NCBI GenBank assembly: GCA_016714645.1 | Contig: JADKCI010000001.1 | Location: 1,054,001-1,118,000 of the forward strand | Origin: Chromatiaceae bacterium | Lineage (GTDB): Bacteria > Pseudomonadota > Gammaproteobacteria > Chromatiales > Chromatiaceae | Reading direction: 5' to 3' | Length of the DNA: 64,000 nucleotides | Part shown: piece by piece, positions 40,366 through 50,201 of the stretch | Numbering within the stretch: position 1 is the stretch's first letter | Layout: every line of letters begins with the position of its first letter | Program-made: the position numbers and the translations under genes | The notes under the pieces: model-generated | What the model was told of the DNA's origin: nothing | The model's database searches: none | What the model saw: the letters and a program-made list of their open reading frames with translations, nothing else

Positions 40366-42342
40366 ATGACCCCCGACCAGATCCTTGCCTTTGTACTGGC
40401 GCTGACCTCGCCCCAGCCCGCCGCGCCACTCGTCCCGGTCCTCGCCGCCGGGGGGGCGGACCCGCGCTATCCGGTGGTCGCGGCACCCTGCCCGCGCCCC
40501 CTGGCACCTTATGAAATCGAGGCCCAGACCGTCGCCTGCGGCAAGGTCAAGGTGCCGGAGGACCATGCCAAGCCCGAGGGCCGGCGCATCGACTTGACCT
40601 TCATGGTCTTTAAGGCGCGCTCCCTGGCGCCGGCCCCGGACCCGGTGGTGTATCTGCACGGCGGCCCGGGGTCGGGCATCGTCGGCAAGCCCCTGCTGAT
40701 CTCCGGCTTCCTCAACGAACTGCGGGCGCGGCGGGACATCGTTGCCTTCGACCAGCGCGGGGTCAGCACCTCAGCGGGGCCGGACTCGCGCTGCTATGCC
40801 ACGGTGGCGGCGGACCCCGAGACGGCCCTGAAGGCGGCCCAGGGCCAGGGCGACCTGCCGGCCATCGGCCGCAAGGCGATCCGCGCCTGCCTGGACGAGA
40901 TCAAGGCCAACGGGGCCGACATCGGCACCATCAACACCCTGCAAAACGCCTATGACGTGCGGGCCCTGATGCGGGCCATCGGCCGCCCCAACTACAACAT
41001 CTTCGGTACCTCCTACGGCACCAAGCTGGGTCAGGAGGTGATGCGCTCGGCCCCCGAGGGGCTGCGCGCCCTGATCCTCGACAGCGTCTGGCCGGTCCAG
41101 GTCCCCATGTACGACCTGATGGGCCTGCCGATGGCCGAGGGCATCCAGTCGCTCTTCGACCTGTGCACCACCGACGCCCAGTGCGCCGCGGCCTACCCGG
41201 ACCTGCGCAACCGCTTTTGGGCCCTGTCGGCCAAGCTGGACGCCGCGCCCCTGACCACGCCCCAGGGGCCGGTCACGGGCCGGGACCTATACATGCTCCT
41301 GGTCCGGCGCAATGGCTTCGCGCCAGGCAATCAGGGCACCACCGGCTACCTGCCGAAGATGATCGCCGAGCTGGAACAGGGCGATGCGCGCACCTACTCG
41401 GACATCTCCGCCCACCGCCTGGGACTGCCCGAGTCGCCGGAGACGGCCCTGGCCAAGCTCGCGGGGCTGGACGCCGATACCCAGGCCTTCGCCGAGACCG
41501 CCCTGCGCCTGGCCCAGATGGGCAAGCTGAACGACGAGGCCGTCAAGGCCGTGCTGGTCCGGCTGGAGGCAGATCGAACCGCGGCCGTCGCCGGGACCGC
41601 GCTGGTGGATGCCTTCGAGGTGGCCCTGTTGGTCGCGGCACGGGCCCTGCCGGATCACCCCAAGCGCATGGCCTTCGCGGCGGACTACCTGCGGTTGCGG
41701 GCCGGCGCCGCCTCCGGCGAGGCCCTGGTGGCCATGCTGGGGCGCCACTTCGCGGGCGAGACCCTGGCGGGGCTCAAGTCCCTGGCCGGCGGCATGGATG
41801 CGGGGCAGATCGCCCAGGTCTTCGCTCGGGTCGGCGGCGACAACAGCGCCCTGGACGAGGTCCTGGTCGGGCAGTTCCAGCTCCAGATGTTCGCCTGTCA
41901 GGAGGACATGGAGATCAACGGCCCCGCGACTATCCCCGCCGCCAGCGCCCAATTGCGGGCCAAGTTCGGCTGGCCCGAGAAGCTGACCGCCGAGATCGAA
42001 GACGGCATGATCTCGGGCGTCTATGGGCCCTGCGAGGAATTCGAGCGGCACCCCAGGCCCGGCATGAATGACCCGGTCACCGCGGCCATCCCGACCCTGG
42101 TCCTGCAAGGGGCCCTCGATACCCAGACCGCGCCGAGCTGGGGGGCGCTGATGGTCTCCACTCTGCCCAAGGGCCAGCTTGCCTTCTTGCCCGAGTCCGG
42201 CCACGGCACCTTCATCTTCTCCCAGTGCTCCCGCGACATCGCCGCGGCCTTTGTGGAGAACCCCGAGGCATTGGTTGACACCGCCTGCACCCAGGCCCTG
42301 ATCCCGGTCTTCCTGCTGCCGGATGGCAACTGGTCGAAATAG
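40366..42342 (+). CDS. Alpha/beta hydrolase of the TAP/S33 peptidase type
   Basis: A 658-residue protein. HGGPGSGIV is the oxyanion-hole loop, FGTSYGTKLG carries the nucleophile Ser (GxSxG), QGALDTQTAP supplies the Asp, and ESGHGTFIF the His. The C-terminal TAP-like domain is present. These enzymes are proline iminopeptidase or tripeptidyl aminopeptidase-like. No clear signal peptide is visible. A decaying copy lies at 43961, with an S10 peptidase between them, making a peptide-degradation cluster. Confidence 0.85.
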   Translation: MTPDQILAFVLALTSPQPAAPLVPVLAAGGADPRYPVVAAPCPRPLAPYEIEAQTVACGKVKVPEDHAKPEGRRIDLTFMVFKARSLAPAPDPVVYLHGGPGSGIVGKPLLISGFLNELRARRDIVAFDQRGVSTSAGPDSRCYATVAADPETALKAAQGQGDLPAIGRKAIRACLDEIKANGADIGTINTLQNAYDVRALMRAIGRPNYNIFGTSYGTKLGQEVMRSAPEGLRALILDSVWPVQVPMYDLMGLPMAEGIQSLFDLCTTDAQCAAAYPDLRNRFWALSAKLDAAPLTTPQGPVTGRDLYMLLVRRNGFAPGNQGTTGYLPKMIAELEQGDARTYSDISAHRLGLPESPETALAKLAGLDADTQAFAETALRLAQMGKLNDEAVKAVLVRLEADRTAAVAGTALVDAFEVALLVAARALPDHPKRMAFAADYLRLRAGAASGEALVAMLGRHFAGETLAGLKSLAGGMDAGQIAQVFARVGGDNSALDEVLVGQFQLQMFACQEDMEINGPATIPAASAQLRAKFGWPEKLTAEIEDGMISGVYGPCEEFERHPRPGMNDPVTAAIPTLVLQGALDTQTAPSWGALMVSTLPKGQLAFLPESGHGTFIFSQCSRDIAAAFVENPEALVDTACTQALIPVFLLPDGNWSK

Positions 42343-42402
42343 CAGTGAACCTGGGGTCGCTGACACGCAAGTTCCTATGACACATGAGCGGAGGTTGAAG
42401 AG

Positions 42403-43890
42403 ATGACATTGTTGATCGGACGGCGGTGGCTTCTGGTCCTTGCCCTGGTGCTTGGCGTAGGGTTCGCGGTTCCCCCGGGCGCGATGGCGCAGGCGTTGCC
42501 GGACTATGACGCCAAAGCGGGGATGCTCAACATCGGCAAGGACCCGGAGCGTCCGGATGCGGAGATCTTTCACGTGGCCTACACCCTCAAAGATGCCGAT
42601 CCGGCCACCCGACCGGTGACCTTCGTCTTCAACGGCGGCCCCGGCGGGGCCAGCATCTTTCTTCACATCTCGGCCATTGGACCCAAGACCATCGCCACGG
42701 CCGGGGACGGCAGCTTTCCCCCGGTGCCCGCACGCTTACAGGAGAACCCCGACAGTTGGATCGGCTTCACCGACTTGGTCTTCATCGACCCGGTCGGCAC
42801 CGGATACAGCCGGATGCTGCCCGGACCCGATGGCGCTCTGCGTGACCCCAAGCCCTATTACAACGTCGAGGGCGACCTGCACGCCATTGCCGGTTTCATC
42901 CGCCAATGGCTGACGGTCAACAACCGCTGGGCCTCGCCCAAGGCGATCGCCGGGGAGAGCTACGGGGGCATGCGGGTCGCGGCGCTGTCCAAGCTCCTGG
43001 CCGAGCAATATGCGATCAACCTGAACCGGGCGATCCTGATCTCCCCGGCGCTCAACGTCGAGCTCACCACGGCCCCCTATTCCATTCTGTATCCGATGTC
43101 GCTGCTCCCGAGCCAGGCCGCCATTGCCGCCTTCCATGGGCGCAACGCGCTCGGGACCGACCCCGCGGCCCTACGGGCGGTGGAGGACTATGCCCTGAAC
43201 GGCTTCCTGACCGGGCTCGTGTCGCTCGGTCGGGCGAGTGCCGAGGAGCAGGCCGCCTTCTACGCCAAGGTCGGGGGTCTTCTCGGGCTCGACCCGGTGC
43301 TCATCGCACGTCATCGCGGTCGGATCTCCGAGGTCCTCTTCGTGGGAAGCCTGCTCGCGGACAAGGGGCTGGTGCTCGACCGCTACGACGGCACCCAGGC
43401 GAGCGACAATCCCCGGCCTGAGGAAGCGGGTCTCGGCGTTCTCGACCGCTCGCTCACCGTCCTTGGCGGCGTGCTCCTGGCGCCCTTCATGGACTATGTC
43501 CGCAACGACCTAGGTTATGTCAGCAACCGGCCTTACATCCCGCTCAATCTCGAGGTGAACGGGGCCTGGGACAGCAAATCGACGCTGGGCGGTCCTGACG
43601 ACCTCGGGGTGGCGCTTGCGCAGAACCCCGATCTGAAGGCGCTCGTGGTCCATGGATACCACGACCTGGTCACGAACTATTTCTTGTCGCGCTACGTCCT
43701 GGAGCAAACGACCCGCGCCAAGGGCGCCCGCGAACGGCTGTACTTCGGGACCTATCCAGGGGGCCACATGTTCTATCTGCGCACCAAGAGCCGGGCCGAA
43801 TTCACCAACGATGTCCGCGGCTTCTTTGCAGCGCAGCCCAGCGGTTCCCGGGCCGCCTCGGGGACAGGAGAGGCGTCCGCGCGCCCCTGA
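42403..43890 (+). CDS. Serine carboxypeptidase-like protein (S10 family), exported
   Basis: A 495-residue protein with a signal peptide (to about AMAQA, residue 29). FNGGPGGASIFLH is the S10 oxyanion loop, AGESYGGMR has the nucleophile Ser, VVHGYHDLVTN places the Asp, and YPGGHMFYLR the His. It should remove C-terminal residues from peptides in the periplasm. It lies 60 bases after the TAP-like gene and 70 before the decayed copy, suggesting it has been enclosed by a duplication. Confidence 0.9.
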   Translation: MTLLIGRRWLLVLALVLGVGFAVPPGAMAQALPDYDAKAGMLNIGKDPERPDAEIFHVAYTLKDADPATRPVTFVFNGGPGGASIFLHISAIGPKTIATAGDGSFPPVPARLQENPDSWIGFTDLVFIDPVGTGYSRMLPGPDGALRDPKPYYNVEGDLHAIAGFIRQWLTVNNRWASPKAIAGESYGGMRVAALSKLLAEQYAINLNRAILISPALNVELTTAPYSILYPMSLLPSQAAIAAFHGRNALGTDPAALRAVEDYALNGFLTGLVSLGRASAEEQAAFYAKVGGLLGLDPVLIARHRGRISEVLFVGSLLADKGLVLDRYDGTQASDNPRPEEAGLGVLDRSLTVLGGVLLAPFMDYVRNDLGYVSNRPYIPLNLEVNGAWDSKSTLGGPDDLGVALAQNPDLKALVVHGYHDLVTNYFLSRYVLEQTTRAKGARERLYFGTYPGGHMFYLRTKSRAEFTNDVRGFFAAQPSGSRAASGTGEASARP

Positions 43891-43960
43891 TCCCCCGCCC
43901 GGGCCTGTCGCCCAGACGCCCGCGACACCAGCCTAGACCCCTACCCACCCAAGAGCCCCG

Positions 43961-45306
43961 ATGACCCCCCCGACCAGATCCTCGCCTTCGTCCTCGCCCT
44001 GACCTCGCCCGAGCCCGCCGCACCGGCCTTCCCGGTCATTGCCGCAGGCGGGGCGGACGGCCGCTTCCCGGTCAAGGTCGCGCCCTGCCCGCGCCCCCTG
44101 GCCCCCTTGGAGATCGAGGGCCATACCGTCGCCTGCGGCGCCGTCTCGGTCCCCGAGGACCATGCCAAGCCAGATGGTCGTCGCATCCCGCTGACGTTCA
44201 TGGTCTTCAAGTCCCGCTCCCTGGTGCCGGCCCCGGACGCCGTGGTGCACCTGCACGGCGGGCCCGGTTGCGGCATCGTCGAAAACGTCGCCCTGACCTC
44301 GACCTATTTCGAGGGCCTAAGGGCGCGGCGCGACGTGGTGGCCTTCGACCAGCGCGGGGTGGACACCTCCTCCGGGCGTGAGACCCGCTGCTTCGCCACC
44401 CTGGCCGATCACGCCGGGGAACTGGCCGCGGCGGCCAAGGCCGGGGGCAAGGGCGCGCCACTGCCCCCGGAGGTCACCCGGGCCTGCCTCGACGAACTGG
44501 CGGCGTCCGGTGCCGACATCTCCAAGATCAACACCGAGCAGAACGCCCGGGATGTCCAGGCGGTGATGCGCGCCCTGGGCTACCCGGTCTACAACGCCTA
44601 CGGGCTCTCCTACGGCACCAAGCTGGGGCTGGAGGTGATGCGCACCGCACCCGAAGGGCTGCGCTCGGTGGTGCTGGACTCGGTGGCGCCCCCCCATGTG
44701 CCGACCTACGACACCATTGCGCTGCCCTCCGCCGAGTCCTTCGAGGCCATCTTCGACCAGTGCGCCGCCGCCTACCCGAACCTTAAGGCGCGCTTCTGGG
44801 CCCTGTTCTCCAAGCTCGCCAAGGCGCCGGTCGAAGGCATCGCCGGCAAGGTGGACGGGGAGGCCCTGGTGAGCCTGGCGGACCGGCGCAACGACTACAA
44901 GAATCAGGCCCAGGGCCTGAAGGGCTACATGCCTAAGTTGGTAGCCGAGCTGGAACAGGGGGTGACGACCACCTACGACGCCGTGATGCAGGGCAAGCTG
45001 CCCCCGCGCCAGACCCCGGAGACGGTCCTTGCCGGGCTCAAGGGGCTCGATGCCGACTCCCTGGCCTTCGCCCAGACGGCGCTCCGCCTCGTCCAACAGG
45101 GTCAGATCCAAGCGGAGGCGGTCAAGACGGTGCTGGAGCGCCTGGAGACCGACCGGGCCGCCGCGGCCGCCGGTGCCGGGCTTACGGAGCAGTTCGAGTC
45201 GGCGCTGGCGGTGGCCGCCCAGGCCCTGCCCACCCAGTAGGCGCGGCTCACCTGCGCCTCGGACTACCTGCACCTGCGAACTGGGGCGCCCTCGGGCAAT
45301 GAGGCT
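43961..45306 (+). pseudogene. Decaying duplicate of the TAP-like hydrolase
   Basis: The ATG at 43961 is followed by a seven-C run, where the intact copy at 40366 has five, so the frame shifts at once and stops. The good frame then reads LAFVLALTSPEPAAP ... HGGPGCGIVENVAL ... YGLSYGTKLGLEVMR and ends at TAG 45238-45240. Beyond that stop, ASDYLHLRTGAPSG is still recognisable, matching AADYLRLRAGAASG of the intact copy, and then homology ends; the catalytic Asp and His regions are gone. The nonsense codon and truncation make it a real pseudogene regardless of the frameshift. Confidence 0.85.
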
Positions 45307-45520
45307 TGCCACCCGCCTCCCAGCGCTGCTACCTTACGCCCGACGCCAGCCCCCTCTGCGGTTGGATTTCCTATCCCTCACCCCCCGAAATTGGCGTTGA
45401 CCCTCGGCCATCGCCGTCCGCACCGTGGTCCTCCGCGCCATCTTCGCCGCGTGGGGCCGGCATGCGGTCGTCCCTTGCCCTGCTTGAAATGTGCGGTCTC
45501 TGGGTTTGGAAGGTATCACC

Positions 45521-46540
45521 ATGTCTCGTCTTTTCTTACTGATCGCCGGTTTGCTCCTCGGCCCCGCCGCCCTCGCCCAAGGCGATGGGCCTGTGGAGGT
45601 TGGTGTGCGCCCCCTGCGGGAGGTCGCCCTGCCGGACCGGGGCAAGGCGCCGGCCAGCGTGGTCGCCCCCAACGACAGCCAGATCTCCGCCGAGGTCACG
45701 GCCAAGGTGGTGCGCGTTCAGACGGAGGTCGGCGGGACCGTCGCGGCGGGGCAACTGCTGCTGGAACTCGACCCCGCCGATTACCAGCTTGCGCTGGCCC
45801 AGGCGGAGGCGCAGGTCACGGCGGCGCAAGCCCGGGTGGCCCTGGCCGGGCAGCGGCGCCGCCAGGCCCTGACCCTGAGCGAGAAGCAGTTCACCTCCGA
45901 CGATACCTTGATGGAGCTGAAGACCGGGGTCCAGGCCGCCGAGGCCGACCTCGACCTCGCCGAGGCCCAGCGGGCGGTGGCGAAGCGTAACGTGGACAAG
46001 TGCCGCGTTCTGGCCCCCTTCGCCGGGGCCGTGCTGGAGCGGCAGGCCCAGGTCGGTGCCATGGCCACTCCGGGTACGCCCTTGCTGCGGCTGGTGGATC
46101 TGGCGCCGCCCGAGATCGAGGCCCAAGTGCAGGCGGCCCAGGCCGACGAGGTGCCGGACGCGACGGAGATCTTCTTCGAGACCCAGGGTCGGGACTATCC
46201 AGCCCATCTGCTACGGCTGTCGCCGGTGGTGGATGCCGCCGCCCGTACCCGGGTCGCCCGGCTAGCCTTCGCCGGCCCCGCCGCCCCCGCCGGGAGCACG
46301 GGCACCTTGCGCTGGGTGACGCCCGGGGTCTTGCTGCCACCGGAGCTGCTGGTCAAGCGCGACCAGGGGCTGGGGGCCTTCGTGGTGGCTGACGGGCGCG
46401 CCCGGTTCGTAGCGACCCCCACCGCCCAGGAGGGGCGACCCTTTGCCGTGGCCCTGCCGCCGGAGACCCAGGTGGTGGTGCGCGGCCAGCAAGGCCTGAG
46501 CGACGGCCAGGCGGTGACTGCCACCGCCGAGACGCGCTGA
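45521..46540 (+). CDS. RND efflux periplasmic adaptor (membrane fusion protein)
   Basis: A 339-residue HlyD-family protein with a signal peptide (residues 1-19). The biotinyl-lipoyl halves (VVRVQTEVGGTVAAGQLLLELDPADY and VLAPFAGAVLERQAQVGAMATPG) flank an alpha-hairpin coiled coil, and a beta-barrel follows. It couples the inner-membrane pump encoded next to an outer-membrane channel, which is not encoded here. It lies one base before the pump gene. Confidence 0.92.
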   Translation: MSRLFLLIAGLLLGPAALAQGDGPVEVGVRPLREVALPDRGKAPASVVAPNDSQISAEVTAKVVRVQTEVGGTVAAGQLLLELDPADYQLALAQAEAQVTAAQARVALAGQRRRQALTLSEKQFTSDDTLMELKTGVQAAEADLDLAEAQRAVAKRNVDKCRVLAPFAGAVLERQAQVGAMATPGTPLLRLVDLAPPEIEAQVQAAQADEVPDATEIFFETQGRDYPAHLLRLSPVVDAAARTRVARLAFAGPAAPAGSTGTLRWVTPGVLLPPELLVKRDQGLGAFVVADGRARFVATPTAQEGRPFAVALPPETQVVVRGQQGLSDGQAVTATAETR

Positions 46541-46541
46541 C

Positions 46542-49500
46542 ATGCGCCTGGTCCGCGCCCTGATCACCAATCACCCCCTGGCCAACATCGCCTTCGTCGT
46601 GGTGATCCTGATGGGCCTGCTCGCCTACGGCCAGATGCCCCGCGAGCAGGATCCGGAGATCAACTTCAACTGGGTTAACGTCTCCACCACCTTGCCCGGG
46701 GCCTCCGCCGAGGATGTGGAGCGGCGTGTCACCAATCCCCTGGAGGACTCGATCCGCAACGTCCAGGACGTGAAGTTCGTCGTCAGTTCCTCCCGCGAGG
46801 GCGTCTCCAACATCCTGGTGCGCTTCCGCGACATCCCGGTGCGGGTGTTCGACAAGCGGGTCAACGACCTGCGCCGCGAGATCCAGAACAAGGCCAATGC
46901 GGAACTGCCGGCGGAGACCCTGGACCCGGTGATCCAGGAGATCACCACCTCCAACGGCTTTCCCACCGCCATGGTCGTCCTGACCGGCCAGGCCGACGAC
47001 GAACCCCTGCGCGCCGCGGCCAGGGGGGTGAAGGAGGACCTGGAGCAGATTCCCGGGGTCGATCAGGTCCTGGCCCTCGGTTTCCAGGACCCCGAGCTGC
47101 TGGTGGAATTCAGCCCGCCGGCGCTGGCGGCGCGGGGCCTGACGGCGGCGGACCTGGCCCGGGGCCTGGGGCTCTGGTTTCGCGACACCTTCGCCGGCAA
47201 GGTGGAGACCCACGGGGGTGAGTGGCTGGTGCGGGTGAGCGGGGCGACTCCGGACCCGGAGTTGCTGGCCGAGTTCCACCTGCAACCCCCAGGCGCCGCC
47301 GGGGCCCGGGTCCCGCTGGACGCCGTGGCCAAGGTGCGGCGCGGGCGAGATGACCCGCGGCAGCTCGCCAGCCTCGGGGGCCAGCCAGGGGTCATGCTCT
47401 CGGTGAACAAGATCGGTTACACCAATACTCTGGAGCTGGTCGGTCGGGTACGCGACTACCTCGAGCGAAAAAACGCGGTCCTGGCCGGTAGCGGCCTCAA
47501 ACTGGTCCTCGCCGACGACCAGACCGTGGCGACCCGCGAGGCCCTGGGGATCATGCAGAGCAACGCTATCGTCGGGCTGCTGCTGGTGCTGGTGACCTGC
47601 TGGCTCTTTCTCGGCTCGCGCATCTCCGCCCTGGTCGCCATGGGGGTGGTCTTCTCCGTGATGGGCTCCTTCGTCCTGCTGGACGCGGTCGGTTTCACCC
47701 TGAACGTCTCGGTGCTCCTGGGCATTGTCATCGTGCTGGGCATGTTGGTGGACGATGCCGTGGTCCTGGTGGAGGCCATGTACTTCCGCATGGAGCGCGG
47801 CATGCAGGCTCTGGATGCCGCCCTGGAGTCGATCCGTGAGGTCGGCCTGCCGGTGCTGGCCGCGGTCGCCACCACCATCGCGGCCTTCCTGCCGTTGATG
47901 CTGTTGCCGGGGATCGTCGGCAAGTTCATGTTCGTGATCCCCTTCGTGGTGACGGTGGGGCTCACGGTGAGCCTGCTCGAGGCATTCTGGATGCTGCCGG
48001 CCCACGTCGTGGCCCTGGGCGGACGCGCCATCAGCCGCTCGCGCACCCAGGCCCTGCGCGAGAAGTGGACCCATTTGCTACGGGTCCGCTACACGCGGCT
48101 GCTCATCCATGTGATGCGCCACCCGAGCGCCTACCTGGGGCTCGCGCTTGCGCTTTTCCTGGGTGCGGCGGCGGCCGTGGGGGCCGGGCTGGTGAAGTTC
48201 GAGTTCTTTGCCGCGGACCCGATCCGGCTCTACTACGTCAACGTGGACATGCCCCCGGACGCGCCTATCGAAGAGACCCTGCGCCAGACCCTGGCGGTCG
48301 AGGCGCGGGTGCGTGCCCAGTTGCGGGAGGGGGAGGCTCGTTCGGTGACCGCCCTGGCGGGCATCAAGTTCACCGAAATGGAGCCGCTCTACGGCGACCA
48401 GTATGGCCAGATCACCGTGTCCCTCAACCCCGCCACCCCGGAGGTACGGGCCCTGGATGACATCATCGAGGGGATGCGCGAGTCCGTCACACAGACGCCG
48501 GGCCGGGCGCGGATCTCCTTCCTCAAGATCTCCGGCGGGCCGCCGACCGCCAAGCCCATCAGCGTCAAGGTGCGGGCGGACGACCGCACCGAACTGCGCG
48601 CCGCCGCCGATGTGGTCAAGGCGATCGTCGCCCAGATCCCCGGCGCCCGCGATATCGTGGATAACGACACGCCGGGCCGCAATGAGCTGAGCCTGCGGGT
48701 GGATGTGAACGCGGCCCGCAACGCCGGGCTCGACCCCGGCCTGGTCGCCCGGCTGGTGCGGCTGCACATCGACGGCGAGGTGGTGGCTGATCTGCGCGAC
48801 CGGGGCGAGAAGGTCGAGCTGCGGGTGCGCGCCGAGCCGCGCACGGTGGCGCGCATCCGCGAGGTCCTCGACGACCCCGTCGCCCTGCCCGGCGGCGGCA
48901 ACACGACCCTGGGCGCCCTGCTGGTGGCCGAGGAGCGCGAAAGCCTCGGCCTGATCCGGCACTGGAACCTGCGCCGGGCCATCACCGTAGATGCCGACCT
49001 GGACCAGGACAAAACCGATACCCTGGCCGCGAACGCGACGCTGCGGGCGGAGTGGGAGAAGATCCGGGCGCGCTACCCCGGGACCGACCTGGATTTCTCC
49101 GGCGAGCTCGACGACATCAACGAATCCCTGGACGCCATGGGCCCGCTGTTCCTTCTGGGCCTGGGCCTGATCTACCTGATCCTGGCCGCGCAGTTCCGCA
49201 GCTACTTCCAGCCGCTGCTGATCCTGGTGACGGTGCCCCTGGCCTTCACCGGGGTCACCCTGGGCCTGCTGGTGTCGGGCAATCCCCTGTCGCTCTACAC
49301 CCTCTACGGGGTGATCGCCCTGACCGGCATCGCGGTGAATGCCGCCATCGTCCTCATCGACGCCGCCAACACCCGCCGCGCCGCCGGCTTGTCCACCCTG
49401 CATGCCACCCTCTACGCCGCCCGTCGGCGGGTGATCGCCATCCTCATGACCACGGGCACCACCATCGCCGGGCTCTTCTCGCTGGCCTTCGGGCTGGCGG

Positions 49501-49634
49501 GCAAGTCGCTCCTGTGGGGTCCGGTGGCCGCCAGCATCGTCTGGGGGCTGGCCTTTTCCACCCTGCTGACCCTCTTCGTGGTGCCGGTCCTGTACCGCCT
49601 CTTCATGCGCTGGGGGGCGGCGGTCGGGCGCTGA
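46542..49634 (+). CDS. RND-family efflux permease
   Basis: A 1030-residue proton-driven pump of the AcrB/HAE-like family. There is an N-terminal membrane helix (HPLANIAFVVVILMGLLAYG), a large periplasmic domain, the helix block TLNVSVLLGIVIVLGMLVDDAVVLVEAM with the conserved Asp pair of helix 4, and the internal repeat of the second half ending GVIALTGIAVNAAIVLIDAAN. The substrate cannot be told from sequence. It forms a two-gene operon with the adaptor. Confidence 0.93.
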   Translation: MRLVRALITNHPLANIAFVVVILMGLLAYGQMPREQDPEINFNWVNVSTTLPGASAEDVERRVTNPLEDSIRNVQDVKFVVSSSREGVSNILVRFRDIPVRVFDKRVNDLRREIQNKANAELPAETLDPVIQEITTSNGFPTAMVVLTGQADDEPLRAAARGVKEDLEQIPGVDQVLALGFQDPELLVEFSPPALAARGLTAADLARGLGLWFRDTFAGKVETHGGEWLVRVSGATPDPELLAEFHLQPPGAAGARVPLDAVAKVRRGRDDPRQLASLGGQPGVMLSVNKIGYTNTLELVGRVRDYLERKNAVLAGSGLKLVLADDQTVATREALGIMQSNAIVGLLLVLVTCWLFLGSRISALVAMGVVFSVMGSFVLLDAVGFTLNVSVLLGIVIVLGMLVDDAVVLVEAMYFRMERGMQALDAALESIREVGLPVLAAVATTIAAFLPLMLLPGIVGKFMFVIPFVVTVGLTVSLLEAFWMLPAHVVALGGRAISRSRTQALREKWTHLLRVRYTRLLIHVMRHPSAYLGLALALFLGAAAAVGAGLVKFEFFAADPIRLYYVNVDMPPDAPIEETLRQTLAVEARVRAQLREGEARSVTALAGIKFTEMEPLYGDQYGQITVSLNPATPEVRALDDIIEGMRESVTQTPGRARISFLKISGGPPTAKPISVKVRADDRTELRAAADVVKAIVAQIPGARDIVDNDTPGRNELSLRVDVNAARNAGLDPGLVARLVRLHIDGEVVADLRDRGEKVELRVRAEPRTVARIREVLDDPVALPGGGNTTLGALLVAEERESLGLIRHWNLRRAITVDADLDQDKTDTLAANATLRAEWEKIRARYPGTDLDFSGELDDINESLDAMGPLFLLGLGLIYLILAAQFRSYFQPLLILVTVPLAFTGVTLGLLVSGNPLSLYTLYGVIALTGIAVNAAIVLIDAANTRRAAGLSTLHATLYAARRRVIAILMTTGTTIAGLFSLAFGLAGKSLLWGPVAASIVWGLAFSTLLTLFVVPVLYRLFMRWGAAVGR

Positions 49635-49700
49635 CGCCGGCCCCCAGGGCCTCGAGGACGAAGACCAACACCTTCGTTGGGCACCCCCCGGTGTTTTAGC

Positions 49701-49946
49701 TCAGCCGGGCCCGGTTCCGGGTCGCGCCGCCAGGTAGGTTGCCGACCCGTTGCGCCCGGCCCGTTTTGCCGCGTACATGGCCTCATCGGCGCGGCTGATC
49801 ACCTGCGCCACGCTCTCATCCTGGGTTGGTTGGCCCACCTCGGCGATGCCGATGCTGAGCGTGACCGCGATGTCCCCGGCAAGCGCGGGTATCCGTACAG
49901 CGGTTATGGCGGCGTGGATCCGCTCCGCGACCGGCAAAAGATGGAC
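49701..49946 (-). pseudogene. C-terminal remnant of a GGDEF (diguanylate cyclase) domain
   Basis: On the minus strand the codons read VAERIHAAITAVRIPALAGDIAVTLSIGIAEV and end ADEAMYAAKRAGRNGSATY, the last third of a GGDEF domain. The catalytic GGDEF loop and everything upstream are missing; sequence before about 49946 is unrelated. It faces the ArsS remnant. Confidence 0.8.
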
Positions 49947-50040
49947 TAAGATTGACGAGCCCGGCTTGGTAGGTTGCCGCCGCGCTGGGTATGCCTCACC
50001 CTCTGTTACGAGCACAAACACAGATAAGGATCCCTCGCCA

Positions 50041-50201
50041 TGCCTGACACCTTCCCCCTGGTGCGCGACAGTGCCTTTCCGCGGCGGCACCACCGCGGGC
50101 CGACCACCCGCCTGGTCAATCTGGGCTACCGCTGCAACCAAACTGGCGTCCCTTGCCACCTCAACGCCGGCCCCCAGCGGACCGAGGGGCTTACCACATG
50201 A
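50041..50201 (+). pseudogene. N-terminal remnant of ArsS (arsenosugar radical SAM enzyme)
   Basis: The 53 codons MPDTFPLVRDSAF ... LVNLGYRCNQTGVPCHLNAGPQRTE match the start of ArsS-type radical SAM/Cys-rich proteins, where CNQxCxHC holds the cluster; here the middle Cys is replaced (CNQTGVPC). The remaining 280 or so residues are absent and the frame ends TGA overlapping the next ATG. The downstream glycosyltransferase and oxidoreductase are usual ArsS neighbours, so a deletion seems to have removed the core. Confidence 0.75.
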
